Shown piece after piece: positions 1-7,666 of a DNA stretch of 64,000 nucleotides; the stretch's first letter is position 1, and each line of letters begins with the position of its first letter. The translations under genes and the position numbers were made by a program. Location of the stretch: NCBI RefSeq assembly GCF_000173075.1, contig NZ_ABVL01000012.1:62001-126000 (forward strand), written 5' to 3'. Under the pieces are notes generated by a model. The model was not told the DNA's origin, searched no databases, and saw only the letters and a program-made list of their open reading frames with translations. Source of the DNA: Chthoniobacter flavus Ellin428 (lineage in GTDB: Bacteria > Verrucomicrobiota > Verrucomicrobiia > Chthoniobacterales > Chthoniobacteraceae).

Positions 1-595
1 TGCCGTCCACGATCATGATTCGGCGGTGAGTGCGTCTGTTCAGTTTATCGACCCGCCAGGAGTGGGTGGGATGATAGTAGGCGAAGGTGCAGCCAGCGGA
101 CTTAAACGTCTTTTCGTCCGCATCGGAAAAATTCTTACCGGAACCGATCCCGTCCAGGAGCACTCGCACTCGCACGCCGGCGCGCGCGCGCTCACACAAC
201 GCGTCACGAAATTCAGCCCCTACATGATCTGAATAGAAGAGGAACGCTTCAAAATTGATGCTGGATTGAGCCTGATGAATGGCCTCCAGCATGGCGGGGA
301 AAATCTCATCGCCATTATGGAGAAGCTGGATGGCGTTTCCTTCGAGTGGCGGTGGGTCGGCCAAAGCGTGAGCCGAGGCAAAAAATGAGGGATCGCGCGT
401 CGAAAAGTCGTGCTCCCAGCGGTAGTCGACGACCGCTCGTTTGAGGAACGCGATGCCGAATCCGGCAACTAAAATGAAGACCAGTAAAACGCTGACGACG
501 ACGATCCCGAGAATTCTCCACCCCGTGAGTTTGTGGACCTTATGTTTGATCACAATGGCGTCCCGGCTGTTTGGGCCTGTTTCTGGGTGAGCCAT
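1..595 (-). CDS. Phospholipase D / cardiolipin synthase-like membrane protein (3' end outside window)
   Basis: The gene reads leftward and leaves the window at position 1, so only about the first 198 residues are visible. They show a short polar start, one hydrophobic helix at about residues 27-50 and then a PLDc domain (LLHNGDEIFPAMLEAI, then INFEAFLFYSD). The visible part ends in the first HKD motif, read here as HRRIMIVDG. Family members transfer phosphatidyl groups, as in cardiolipin synthesis at the membrane, or hydrolyse phosphodiesters. The motif has Arg where HxKxxxxD has Lys, which deserves checking. The ATG at 595 is in frame with the whole domain and gives the expected membrane-anchored N terminus. 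A diverged phospholipase D is the main alternative. Confidence 0.8.
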   Translation of the reverse strand, partial: MAHPETGPNSRDAIVIKHKVHKLTGWRILGIVVVSVLLVFILVAGFGIAFLKRAVVDYRWEHDFSTRDPSFFASAHALADPPPLEGNAIQLLHNGDEIFPAMLEAIHQAQSSINFEAFLFYSDHVGAEFRDALCERARAGVRVRVLLDGIGSGKNFSDADEKTFKSAGCTFAYYHPTHSWRVDKLNRRTHRRIMIVDG

Positions 596-867
596 GCGGC
601 GGTCATTCTAAACGGAAATCGTTCAAGCTGCCCCGCCGGACGCATCGGGCGTGCGCCGGCATCACGTAGGAGGGGAGCTTGAGAATGACGGAGGTGGTAA
701 ACACCGCTTTGGAGATGATCCCAAAGAGAGAGTCACTGCCGCATTAAAAAACGATGTTCGTCATGGCACCTCTCAATATCCGCAGGTGCGAAACTTGATT
801 GCCATGCCCCAAGCGAAAACCACTCTTTCAAGAGAAGAACGCCGGGCGAAGCGCGAAGCGCGGCGGG

Positions 868-1170
868 CTAAAGAACGTCGATGCTGCGCACCACAATGAG
901 CACTGATTCCTGACTCAAGGCGCGTTCCAGTTTCGCCTTCAATTTTCCCCAATCAAAACGGGTCCGCTCATCATCAATCACGCGAAGAATGGTAACCTCG
1001 TCGCGAAACGTGGCCCTGCCGACCCGCCATACACCTTCACTCCGCTGGCGAAGATGGGTGTAACCACCAAATGCTTTCGTCAACTCGGCCTTCGTCTCGG
1101 AAATGATGTGTTCGTCCACTGGCTGGCCGGCATTATCCGTCGTCGGTAGATAGATTTCGTATTCCCGCAT
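868..1170 (-). CDS. Small hypothetical protein (100 aa)
   Basis: I do not recognise a family. The 100-residue product starts MREYEIYLPTTDNAGQPVD, has an acidic and basic mix without a signal peptide or membrane helix, and alternates predicted strand and helix (FRDEVTILRVIDD, then KLKAKLERALSQESVLIVV). It looks like a compact soluble alpha/beta domain. Amino-acid composition is protein-like, while the opposite strand is not. It lies 15 bases downstream of another small minus-strand ORF (1186-1479), so the two could be cotranscribed. Function unknown. Confidence 0.55.
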   Translation of the reverse strand: MREYEIYLPTTDNAGQPVDEHIISETKAELTKAFGGYTHLRQRSEGVWRVGRATFRDEVTILRVIDDERTRFDWGKLKAKLERALSQESVLIVVRSIDVL

Positions 1171-1185
1171 GGGAACGAATCCCTG

Positions 1186-1479
1186 TCAGGCTGTCTCGCC
1201 ATGCTCGTGGCCGCAGTCACACGCCTGGCCATCGGTGAGGCACCTGGTGAGGCACGCGCTGAAGCCGCGACGACTGCGGCAAGCCGCGACGCACCGGATG
1301 CGACGCGACCACAACGCAACGGCTTTTTCCGGATCGCTGCGCAGCTCTTCCGCTAGCTTCGCGACATCGTACGTTTCGTTATAAACAGTTAACCCATTTA
1401 CTTCGACCGAGTATTTGATCACGACTTTAAGGTCTTCGTTCAAAGGCTCGGTGGCGGTGAAAAGGCCGACGTCAGGCAT
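1186..1479 (-). CDS. Small hypothetical protein with Cys-rich tail (97 aa)
   Basis: Unrecognised family. The first 55 residues look like a folded domain (LKVVIKYSVEVNGLTVYNET, then a helix around DVAKLAEELRSDPEKAVALW). The last 40 residues are rich in Cys, Arg and His and end in CDCGHEHGETA, a possible metal-binding tail. A frameshift inside the gene could instead have produced this odd tail. It is followed closely on the same strand by the 868-1170 gene. Confidence 0.5.
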   Translation of the reverse strand: MPDVGLFTATEPLNEDLKVVIKYSVEVNGLTVYNETYDVAKLAEELRSDPEKAVALWSRRIRCVAACRSRRGFSACLTRCLTDGQACDCGHEHGETA

Positions 1480-1645
1480 AGGTGGAAGATTTTAAAAGTG
1501 GGATGGATGAAGTAAAATAGTTGGTCCCGGCAACTCATGATCGGCTCGTGATTGCTTTCCAGCTTCAGGCCGGTCCCCTAGAAAACGGTCGTCACTACAT
1601 CGGCCCGGCAAATCCGTCGCGACAGGCAGCCGCGAATCGCAGGAT

Positions 1646-1819
1646 ATGGCTGATGACAAATCCAAAGCGGGCGGTCCCGACCGGGATCGCATTAACGTGC
1701 ACGAAGATTACGAGCTTCGCGACTGGTCTCAAAAATTCGGCGTAACCCCGGAAAAACTCAAAGAGGTGGTGAAAAAGGTGGGGCCGATGGTTACGGACGT
1801 GGAAAAGGCATTAAAGTAG
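1646..1819 (+). CDS. DUF3606 domain protein (57 aa)
   Basis: A 57-codon ORF starting MADDKSKAGGPDRDRINVHE and continuing with DYELRDWSQKFGVTPEKLK and VVKKVG. This matches the small DUF3606 family, in which a DRxRINxxEDYELRDW stretch precedes a short helix-turn-helix-like segment. Members are stand-alone proteins of about 60 residues, so this one is full length. Their function is not known; many occur in soil bacteria. It is followed 10 bases later by another small ORF on the same strand. Confidence 0.75.
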   Translation: MADDKSKAGGPDRDRINVHEDYELRDWSQKFGVTPEKLKEVVKKVGPMVTDVEKALK

Positions 1820-1829
1820 TTTCCGGTCC

Positions 1830-2024
1830 GTGAAACGCGTCGAATTTTCAATTCGCGGCGAAAATGGAGCGGCTTTAAGCGAGCCGCAATTTGTCGAGGA
1901 CTGTTCGGAATTGCCGCTCGCGATCATGCGGGCAGTCGACGACTACCTGGAAGCGCAGGGCGGTAAAATGGAACTGCCGATCGTGATCCGCATTTTTCCA
2001 AGTTGCGGGGGGCCGACCTGCTAA
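1830..2024 (+). CDS. Small hypothetical protein (64 aa)
   Basis: A 64-residue ORF (MKRVEFSIRGENGAALSEPQ, then a helix near LPLAIMRAVDDYLEAQGGKM, ending FPSCGGPTC). I do not recognise it. It starts 10 bases after the DUF3606 gene and could be cotranscribed with it. The sequence is plausibly a small alpha/beta domain, but the evidence is only composition and position. Confidence 0.45.
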   Translation: MKRVEFSIRGENGAALSEPQFVEDCSELPLAIMRAVDDYLEAQGGKMELPIVIRIFPSCGGPTC

Positions 2025-2396
2025 AAAGCAACATGCCGATAGCGGCTCCCAGGCCGGCTTGAGCCGCTTTGGCAGAGAAAAGCCGTTGAGCAACTATTCG
2101 TAATTTTTAGCGATCGCTTCGGTTGCCATTTCGTTCACCGGTCCAGAGCCGTCGCGCCCAAGGGGGCATCTGCAAATCGCCTGCCAAAGGCTGATGTGTG
2201 CAGAGTTCGCCATGATTCCTTGCCGTCGCGAAAAAAGCGGGCGTAGTATGCCCACTCTGATGCCCGAAGAGATTGTTCATGTTCGTTTCTGCCGACCGTT
2301 TCTCCGTTTTGCACTCGCTCATGCCTTGAGCGTAGAACGGGAGCGTAAACCGGCAGGCGATTTTGGAACTGGCGAAACTGCTTTTTCTCTGTGAAC
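2025..2396. other. Non-coding gap before the tRNA gene
   Basis: About 370 bases between a small ORF and the tRNA gene. Open frames exist on both strands, but their translations are low in normal protein character and overlap the tRNA. No strong hairpin or tandem repeat was seen. The tRNA promoter should lie at its right end, but no clear -35/-10 pair could be assigned. Confidence 0.5.
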
Positions 2397-2469
<73 letters not shown>

Positions 2470-2488
2470 CTTTGCCGTTGGCGCTGCC

Positions 2489-3412
2489 ATGAGCGCCGCG
2501 CCGAAGACCATCGCGATCGTGGGTTCGGGCGCGCTGGGAAGTTACTACGGGGCGAAGCTGGCCCGGCAGGGCGCGGACGTGCGATTTTTGATGCGGGCGG
2601 ATTTGGAGGCGGTGCGGCGGGATGGGCTGAAGGTGCGCGAGAAGGGCGAGGAGTGGCATGTGCAGGGACAGGCTTTTGGATCGGTGGCGGAGATCGGGCC
2701 GGTGGATCTGGTGGTGATCGGGTTGAAGACGACGGCGAATGCGGATTTGGAGCGATTGATTCCGCCGCTGCTGCATGAGAAGACGCTGCTCCTCACGCTG
2801 CAAAATGGGCTGGGGAATGAAGAGATACTGGCGCAGCGTTGGGGCGCGGAACGCGTGCTCGGCGGGCTGTGTTTTGTCTGCCTGAATCGCGTGGCGCCGG
2901 GAGTGATCGAGCATTATGGGCACGGGACGCTTTCGCTGGGAGAATTTGGGCGTGCACCGATGGAGCGGACGCAGGCGATCGGCGCGATGTTCTCCAACGC
3001 CGGTGTGGAGACGCAGGTGGTGGAAAACCTCATCACGGAGCGCTGGCGGAAGCTGGTCTGGAATATTCCGTTCAACGGGCTTTCCATCGCCACGGGCGGG
3101 CGCACTTGCGATCAGTTGCTGGCGGATGAGGGGGTGAACGCGCAAGTGCGGGCGCTGATGCTGGAAACAATTGCTGCTGCGGGAGCGCTCGGGCACGCCA
3201 TCCCGCAGAATTTCGCGGACTACCAAATCGAGCGGACGTATTCGATGGGAGCGTACAAGCCTTCGAGCATGATCGACTGGCAGCTCGGTCGTGCGGTGGA
3301 AGTGGAATCGATCTGGGGTGAACCGTGGCGGCAGGGAAATGCGGCGGGAGTAGCGTTGCCGCGTTTGGAATTGCTTTACCGGCTTCTGCAACAGCTCACG
3401 CAACGGTCATGA
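2489..3412 (+). CDS. panE: 2-dehydropantoate 2-reductase family protein
   Basis: Soluble NADPH-dependent reductase of the ketopantoate reductase (ApbA/PanE) family, which makes pantoate for coenzyme A. The 307-residue length is typical. The N terminus has the Rossmann fingerprint GSGALGSYYGAKLARQG at about residues 12-28. VVIGLKTT and TLQNGLGNEE follow, and the C-terminal helical domain has WRKLVWNIPFNGLSIATG and SMIDWQLGRAVEVESIWG, matching the catalytic Lys and the GR..E motif. Its TGA overlaps the ATG of the next gene in an ATGA, so translation is probably coupled. Paralogues in this family can act on other 2-oxo acids, so the exact substrate is inferred. Confidence 0.85.
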   Translation: MSAAPKTIAIVGSGALGSYYGAKLARQGADVRFLMRADLEAVRRDGLKVREKGEEWHVQGQAFGSVAEIGPVDLVVIGLKTTANADLERLIPPLLHEKTLLLTLQNGLGNEEILAQRWGAERVLGGLCFVCLNRVAPGVIEHYGHGTLSLGEFGRAPMERTQAIGAMFSNAGVETQVVENLITERWRKLVWNIPFNGLSIATGGRTCDQLLADEGVNAQVRALMLETIAAAGALGHAIPQNFADYQIERTYSMGAYKPSSMIDWQLGRAVEVESIWGEPWRQGNAAGVALPRLELLYRLLQQLTQRS

Positions 3413-4206
3413 GTGGGATGGCGCTGACTCTCAGCGTGGAAGTGTTGCCCAAGGCGGTGCGCGATTTTCAACCGGAATGGGGCATCGTGCTCGGCTCGGG
3501 CCTCGGTTCGCTGGTGGAGGAAGTGGACGCCATCCTGAGCCTGCCGTACGAGGAGATAACGGGCATGCCGGTGTCGACCGCGCCGGGGCATGCGGGGCGT
3601 TTTGTGTTTGGCCGCCTCGCAGGATGTCGGGTGATGATGGCGCAGGGGCGTGTGCATCTCTATGAGGGGCGCACGGCGGATGAAGTGACGGCGGCGGTGC
3701 GCTTCATGGAGAACATCGGTGTGCGGAGGCTGTTGCTCACCAATGCGGCCGGGACGTTGAATCCGAAGTTTGAGCCGGGTTCATGGATGATGCTGAACGA
3801 TCACCTCAATCTCACCGGCACGTCGCCTTTGCTCGGGGCGCCGAACTTTGCCGACATGAGCGCGGTCTATTCCCCTGAGTTGCGAGTGCGTTTCGCGACG
3901 GCGGCGGGCGAGGAGGGGCTCGTGTTGCACGAGGGTGTGTATGCCGGGTTACTCGGCCCGCAATATGAGACTCCCGCGGAGGTGCGAATGCTGCGTATGT
4001 TGGGGGCGGATGCCGTCGGTATGTCGACGGTGCTCGAGGCCATCCAGGCGCGCGCGTTGAAGATGGAAATAGCGGCGTTTTCCTGCCTCACCAATTGGGC
4101 GGCGGGCCTTGGGACCAAACCGCTCAGTCACGAGGAAGTGATCGAAACGGGACGCGTAGCGTCCGCGCAGATGCTGCGGATTTTGACGCGCGGGCTTGCG
4201 GGTTAA
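3409..4206 (+). CDS. Purine nucleoside phosphorylase (trimeric PNP family)
   Basis: Phosphorolysis of inosine/guanosine-type nucleosides in the purine salvage pathway, cytoplasmic. The 265-residue protein carries the family motifs in order: phosphate-binding GSGLGSL at about 28, PGHAGRF, QGRVHLYEG, LTNAAGTLN, then YAGLLGPQYETPAEVRML and VGMSTVLEA, the base-binding region. The start at 3409 was chosen because it forms an ATGA overlap with the panE-like gene; a longer in-frame start at 3325 would sit deep inside that gene. MTAP-type activity is possible, but the motifs favour PNP. Confidence 0.88.
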   Translation: MSGMALTLSVEVLPKAVRDFQPEWGIVLGSGLGSLVEEVDAILSLPYEEITGMPVSTAPGHAGRFVFGRLAGCRVMMAQGRVHLYEGRTADEVTAAVRFMENIGVRRLLLTNAAGTLNPKFEPGSWMMLNDHLNLTGTSPLLGAPNFADMSAVYSPELRVRFATAAGEEGLVLHEGVYAGLLGPQYETPAEVRMLRMLGADAVGMSTVLEAIQARALKMEIAAFSCLTNWAAGLGTKPLSHEEVIETGRVASAQMLRILTRGLAG

Positions 4207-4274
4207 TGCCGAGAGCAGTGCTGTGGGTGGAGTTGGCAGTTCGGACGCGGGCCAGCTCTTCTGTTTGGAACAAG

Positions 4275-4673
4275 CTAGTTATCGCCGCGCAAGCACTCGA
4301 CCAGGAGTCGCAATTTGTAACCCTCCAGCATCTCCGCAAGTTTCTCGCGTTCTTCTTTGGGGAGCCACGCATTCGTATGGCGAAGATCGCGAAGAATATC
4401 AGCCATTTGCTGCTCCTCTTCGTCACTGGTAATTCGCCAATCGCCGAGCTCCCAAGTGACTATTTCATGCAGCAGATCGCCGGGAACGTGAGCTCCATGG
4501 CTCATCAACGAGCGAAAAATCGCCAGACTTGGCAAAAGTGCAGCATGGCCGATCAGCGGCAAAGTACCCCAAGTCGCATCCGGTGATGCTCCAGCGCGCA
4601 GGTGCGCCTCCACCTCAACTTCATTCCCGGCGAGAACAGCCAGGGTCAGTGGGGTGGCCACCTCCGGCGCCAT
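4275..4673 (-). CDS. Ankyrin-repeat-like small protein (132 aa)
   Basis: The N-terminal half has an ankyrin-like pattern: PLTLAVLAGNEVEVEAHLRA, then GASPDA and a second partial repeat around GHAALLPSLAIFRSLMSHGA. The C-terminal half is helical and charged. Ankyrin repeats mediate protein-protein contact, and no enzymatic motif is visible. It lies 12 bases downstream of nuoC and may be cotranscribed, though it has no known role in complex I. The annotation rests on repeat appearance only. Confidence 0.6.
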   Translation of the reverse strand: MAPEVATPLTLAVLAGNEVEVEAHLRAGASPDATWGTLPLIGHAALLPSLAIFRSLMSHGAHVPGDLLHEIVTWELGDWRITSDEEEQQMADILRDLRHTNAWLPKEEREKLAEMLEGYKLRLLVECLRGDN

Positions 4674-4685
4674 GCACTGAGAGCG

Positions 4686-5258
4686 TTAAACGATCTCGCG
4701 GGAGCGCGGCTCGCGGTCCTTGGTCGTCTCGGTTGAGGGGACGGTGACGAACGGGCCACCGGCGAGCGGGGCGGGCTTGGAGAAAGCGACGTCGGGCATT
4801 TCGCTGGGACGGCCGGCGAGCGGGAAATCCTTGCGCAGGGGGTAAAAGGGATAACCTTCCCACATGAGGATGCGCTTGAGCTCCGGATGGCCGGCGAACT
4901 GGATGCCGTACATGTCGTAGGCTTCGCGCTCGTGCCAGTCGGCGGTGGCCCAGAGGTCGCTCACCGTGGGGACTTCGAGTTCGTCTTCGGAGACGGAAAT
5001 CTTCAGGCGCAGATAAAGGCCGTCGGCGAAATGGTAGAGCTCGTAAACGACCTCGAAGCGCGGTTCTTCGCCGAAATTATCGACGCCGCTGAGATCGACC
5101 AGGTAGGTGAAACCGAGTTGCTCCTTGCAAAAGCGGGCGAGTTCCTTGATCTCGGCGCGCTCCACTTGAAGCGTGGTTTCGCCGCGGAATTCGGTTTTCT
5201 TGAGGACCTTGAACTTGCCGGAGATGGCCGAGACGGCGGTGGAAAGCGAGGCAGCCAT
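4686..5258 (-). CDS. nuoC: NADH-quinone oxidoreductase subunit C
   Basis: Peripheral-arm subunit of respiratory complex I (30 kDa type). The 190-residue protein shows the family signature HEREAYDMYGIQFAGHPELK at about residues 112-131, followed by ILMWEGYPFYPLRKDFPL. The C terminus is short and Pro/Thr rich. It starts 3 bases after the nuoB stop, so the pair is an operon. The usual next gene nuoD is not here; an ankyrin-like gene follows instead. The NuoC-D fusion seen in some bacteria is excluded by the length. Confidence 0.93.
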   Translation of the reverse strand: MAASLSTAVSAISGKFKVLKKTEFRGETTLQVERAEIKELARFCKEQLGFTYLVDLSGVDNFGEEPRFEVVYELYHFADGLYLRLKISVSEDELEVPTVSDLWATADWHEREAYDMYGIQFAGHPELKRILMWEGYPFYPLRKDFPLAGRPSEMPDVAFSKPAPLAGGPFVTVPSTETTKDREPRSREIV

Positions 5259-5261
5259 GAA

Positions 5262-5798
5262 TTAGTTGGCGGAGTCGGAAAGGGAAGCGATGAGCTCGCG
5301 CTTTTGCTCACGGAGCGCGGGTTCGGTTTCGATCTTGCGCTGGAGTTTCATGAGACCCTCGAGCAGCGCTTCAGGACGGGGCGGGCAGCCGCTGATGTAG
5401 ACGTCCACGGGGATGAGTTGATCGATGCCCTGGAGCACGGCGTAGCTGCGATACATGCCGCCGCTGGAGGCGCAGGCACCCATGGCGATGCACCATTTCG
5501 GTTCGGGCATTTGGTCCCAGATTCGCTTCACGGCCAGCGCCATTTTGTAGGTGACGGTGCCGGCGACGATCATCACGTCGCTCTGGCGGGGCGAGAAGCG
5601 CATGACTTCGGCGCCGAAGCGGGCGATGTCGAAGCGCGACGCACCGGCGGCCATCAGTTCGATGGCGCAGCAAGCGAGGCCCATGGGCATGGGCCAAAGC
5701 GAGTTTTTACGCATCCAGTTCATGGCTGCGTCAAGCTGGGTGATGATCACGTTCCCTTCGATCTTCGAATCGTAAGCGACCGGGCTGGTCTCAGGCAT
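5262..5798 (-). CDS. nuoB: NADH-quinone oxidoreductase subunit B
   Basis: Complex I subunit that binds the terminal iron-sulfur cluster N2 next to the quinone site. The 178-residue protein has all four ligand cysteines: the adjacent pair in PMGLACCAIELMA at about 40-41, one in AMGACASSGGMY and one in ISGCPPRPEALL. Length and order match the family. It is followed at 3 bases by nuoC. nuoA, normally directly upstream, is absent; the upstream gene (5949-6353) is unrelated. A perfect CRP-type palindrome lies 42 bases before the start. Confidence 0.95.
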   Translation of the reverse strand: MPETSPVAYDSKIEGNVIITQLDAAMNWMRKNSLWPMPMGLACCAIELMAAGASRFDIARFGAEVMRFSPRQSDVMIVAGTVTYKMALAVKRIWDQMPEPKWCIAMGACASSGGMYRSYAVLQGIDQLIPVDVYISGCPPRPEALLEGLMKLQRKIETEPALREQKRELIASLSDSAN

Positions 5799-5840
5799 AT
5801 GGGAAGTCTAAAGGTGGGGACAGAGCGGGCAAGCGGAATT

Positions 5841-5856
5841 TGTGAAAGATTTCACA
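5841..5856. promoter_or_regulatory. CRP/FNR-family operator-like palindrome upstream of nuoB
   Basis: The sequence TGTGAAAGATTTCACA is a perfect TGTGA-N6-TCACA dyad, and one more base pair on each side also matches (T at 5840, A at 5857). It lies 42 bases before the nuoB ATG on the minus strand. This equals the half-site arrangement bound by CRP-type regulators in other bacteria. No regulator gene is in the window, and the transcription start is unknown, so activation versus repression cannot be told. Confidence 0.5.
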
Positions 5857-5866
5857 AGGGGCGGCG

Positions 5867-5905
5867 GAAAGTTGAGAGTTGAGAGTTGAAAGTTGAGAGC
5901 CGCGT
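5867..5905. repeat. Period-7 tandem repeat, GTTGAGA family
   Basis: Four adjacent 7-base units (GTTGAGA, GTTGAGA, GTTGAAA, GTTGAGA) followed by GCCGCG, in the gap between nuoB and the small membrane-protein gene. A second copy with the same trailing GCCGCG is at 59593-59632, where it has an inverted partner. Here only a weak inverted partner (CTCTCTCAATT near 5940) is visible. Confidence 0.75.
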
Positions 5906-5948
5906 CCAGTTTGCGGAAGCGTCAGGAGACAGGGGCCCGCTCTCTCAA

Positions 5949-6353
5949 TTAAACCTCGGCGTCGGTTTCCTCGGACAATCTCGGGAAACGCCTCCAGTGG
6001 CGTAGACGAGCGAACCAACCGGCCTTTTCGAGATTGGGATCGTCGGGGCTCAGGTAGTGGTGCTTGTGCGTCCGGGTGGTGACGAGGAGGCGGCCGTCGC
6101 GCAGGACTTTTTCGACCGTCCAGAATTTGTCGATGAAGTAGATGTAGGTGTCGCCCTGCGACGCTGGGTGGACGTCGTAAGCGTGCGGGCTTGGATGCGT
6201 GGAGACCTTTTGCTTGCGATAGACGATGCGGTCGCCGGGGTGGACGGGGGCATTGGCTAGGGCTCGCATGGGAGGCAGGAATTCGTGCGCTAAAAGCAGC
6301 GCCAAAAAGACAGGAGTACCTACCACAACAATAAGAAGAAGCAACTCAACCAC
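5949..6353 (-). CDS. Hypothetical membrane-anchored protein (134 aa)
   Basis: One N-terminal hydrophobic helix (about residues 3-24), then a soluble domain containing HPGDRIVYRKQK, DTYIYFIDKFWTVEKVLRDG and RLLVTTRTHKHHYLS, which looks like a small beta barrel. It occupies the place where nuoA often sits, but NuoA has three membrane helices and this has one, so it is not NuoA. Function unknown. It reads toward nuoB across a 150-base gap. Confidence 0.65.
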   Translation of the reverse strand: MVELLLLIVVVGTPVFLALLLAHEFLPPMRALANAPVHPGDRIVYRKQKVSTHPSPHAYDVHPASQGDTYIYFIDKFWTVEKVLRDGRLLVTTRTHKHHYLSPDDPNLEKAGWFARLRHWRRFPRLSEETDAEV

Positions 6354-6398
6354 GCGAGTACATTAGCAGATGTTTTATGCCTGTAAATACTAAATTGC

Positions 6399-7523
6399 CT
6401 ACTTCGCCGGGACGATGATCGGCTTGTCGAGGTAGACGGGATCGGCGACGCCCTGGCGGTAGGCTTCGAGGGAGTCGGGGGAGGAATCGACGTGAAGGTT
6501 GCTGTAGCGGCCGTCTTCGTTCTGCCAGCGTTCGTGCCAGTAGACGCACGCCTTGACGTTCGGGTACTTCGGGCTCTTGAAGAGCCGGAAGGCGTCGCGG
6601 ATCCAGTCACCTTTGCTGCCGAGTTTGGGGAATTCGCCGACTGACCATTCGCAGATCATCACCGGCTTGGTGGCGTCGATGCGGCGCAGCTCTTCGTAAG
6701 GCCAGTCGAGCAACGGGAAGAATTGCGTCCAGTCGTCGTCGGCAAATTGCGCGCCGTAAAGGCTGATGCCCATCCAGTCGACATAATCGGAACCGGGATA
6801 GTATTCCGCGGCGAGATTCCAGCCTTCCTGCGGCAGGGAGTAATTCATGAGGTGCAGCGCCCATTCGATGTTGGTCGCACCCTTGGCCCGCACGCGATCG
6901 ACCACGTGACGATAGGCCTTTTTGAAAGTCTCGGGGCCTTCGAAACGCACGGGATTGGTGCCCGGCACCGGCTTGCTACCGCCGTAGAGTTTGCCGCTCC
7001 ATGGGAACCACTCACCGTTCATTTCATTGGCGAAGGAGACGATGATGGGCGCACCATACTCGCGCGCCTTTTCCGCCCACATGTCGATATAGGCATCGTG
7101 CTCGCCGGCGATGATGCTGGTGAGGGAGAATTTATCCGGGCCGCGGCCTTCGATGTAAGGCTTGTCCCAGGGCGACCAGTAGACGAGGGGCACGGAATCG
7201 TGGCGGGCGATGAGCCGCAGGTTTTCCAGAGGGAAGGTGCCTTCGCCCCAGTAGCTGGAACTCGCGATGATGGCCTGGTGCTTGCCGACGAGCTTTTCGA
7301 ATTGGTCGATTTGTTCGAGGGTGACGGAGTCTTCCTTGTCGCCCCAATCGATGTAGGCGCCGGTGTAGATGCCGTGTTGGGGGATGGCGAGATGCTGAAG
7401 CGGGTGGGGGGCTGGGCTAGAGGCGGATGTGGAGTTAGCCGCCGGAGTGGGAGAGGAAGGCGTTCGGGATGTGCGTGAGTCGCAGGCCGAAAAGAACGTG
7501 GAGATGGCGAAGGTTAGAAACAT
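6399..7523 (-). CDS. Glycoside hydrolase family 26-like lipoprotein (beta-mannanase type)
   Basis: Predicted secreted lipoprotein that cleaves beta-mannan or a related polymer. The start at 7523 gives a lipoprotein signal (MFLTFAISTFFSACDS) with Cys at residue 14 and a Thr/Ser/Pro linker. The TIM barrel follows, with the acid/base motif SFANEMNGEWFPW at about residue 166 and the nucleophile motif MICEWSVGEFPK at about 289. Both Glu are present, and ASSSYWGEGTFP and KACVYWHERW fit the family. The frame stays open upstream to 7670 and beyond, but that stretch is an intergenic repeat that translates into QHPTPNTQHP-like peptides, so the shorter start is preferred. It follows the GT2 fusion gene on the same strand, which suggests trimming of the exported polysaccharide. 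Confidence 0.8.
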   Translation of the reverse strand: MFLTFAISTFFSACDSRTSRTPSSPTPAANSTSASSPAPHPLQHLAIPQHGIYTGAYIDWGDKEDSVTLEQIDQFEKLVGKHQAIIASSSYWGEGTFPLENLRLIARHDSVPLVYWSPWDKPYIEGRGPDKFSLTSIIAGEHDAYIDMWAEKAREYGAPIIVSFANEMNGEWFPWSGKLYGGSKPVPGTNPVRFEGPETFKKAYRHVVDRVRAKGATNIEWALHLMNYSLPQEGWNLAAEYYPGSDYVDWMGISLYGAQFADDDWTQFFPLLDWPYEELRRIDATKPVMICEWSVGEFPKLGSKGDWIRDAFRLFKSPKYPNVKACVYWHERWQNEDGRYSNLHVDSSPDSLEAYRQGVADPVYLDKPIIVPAK

Positions 7524-7661
7524 CCAACATCCAACATTGCCCCCGCGGCACCACGGGCGTCTCGCAAAGCCTCGGCTCAACATCCAACGTCCAATGAGCG
7601 TCCATCCACGCGCTTGCCCCATTGGATGTTGGGTGTTGGGTGTTGGATGTTGGATGTTCAT
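7519..7661. repeat. Inverted period-7 repeat element, CATCCAA family
   Basis: Direct units (ACATCCA twice at 7520-7536; ACATCCA and ACGTCCA at 7581-7594) face an inverted array of five units at about 7624-7658 (GGATGTT, GGGTGTT, GGGTGTT, GGATGTT, GGATGTT). The arms can fold into a hairpin in the transcript between the glycosyltransferase fusion and the GH26 gene. The array is open on the minus strand and overlaps the 5' region of the GH26 frame, so gene callers will probably extend that gene through it. Confidence 0.8.
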
Positions 7662-7666
7662 CTCCG

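Noticed and set aside
651..899. An 82-codon frame of charged residues
   Set aside because: Low-complexity end (REERRAKREARRAKER), no family resemblance, and overlap with the end of the better minus-strand gene at 868-1170.
5949..6353. Candidate nuoA upstream of nuoB
   Set aside because: Only one membrane helix and no NuoA motifs; NuoA has three helices.
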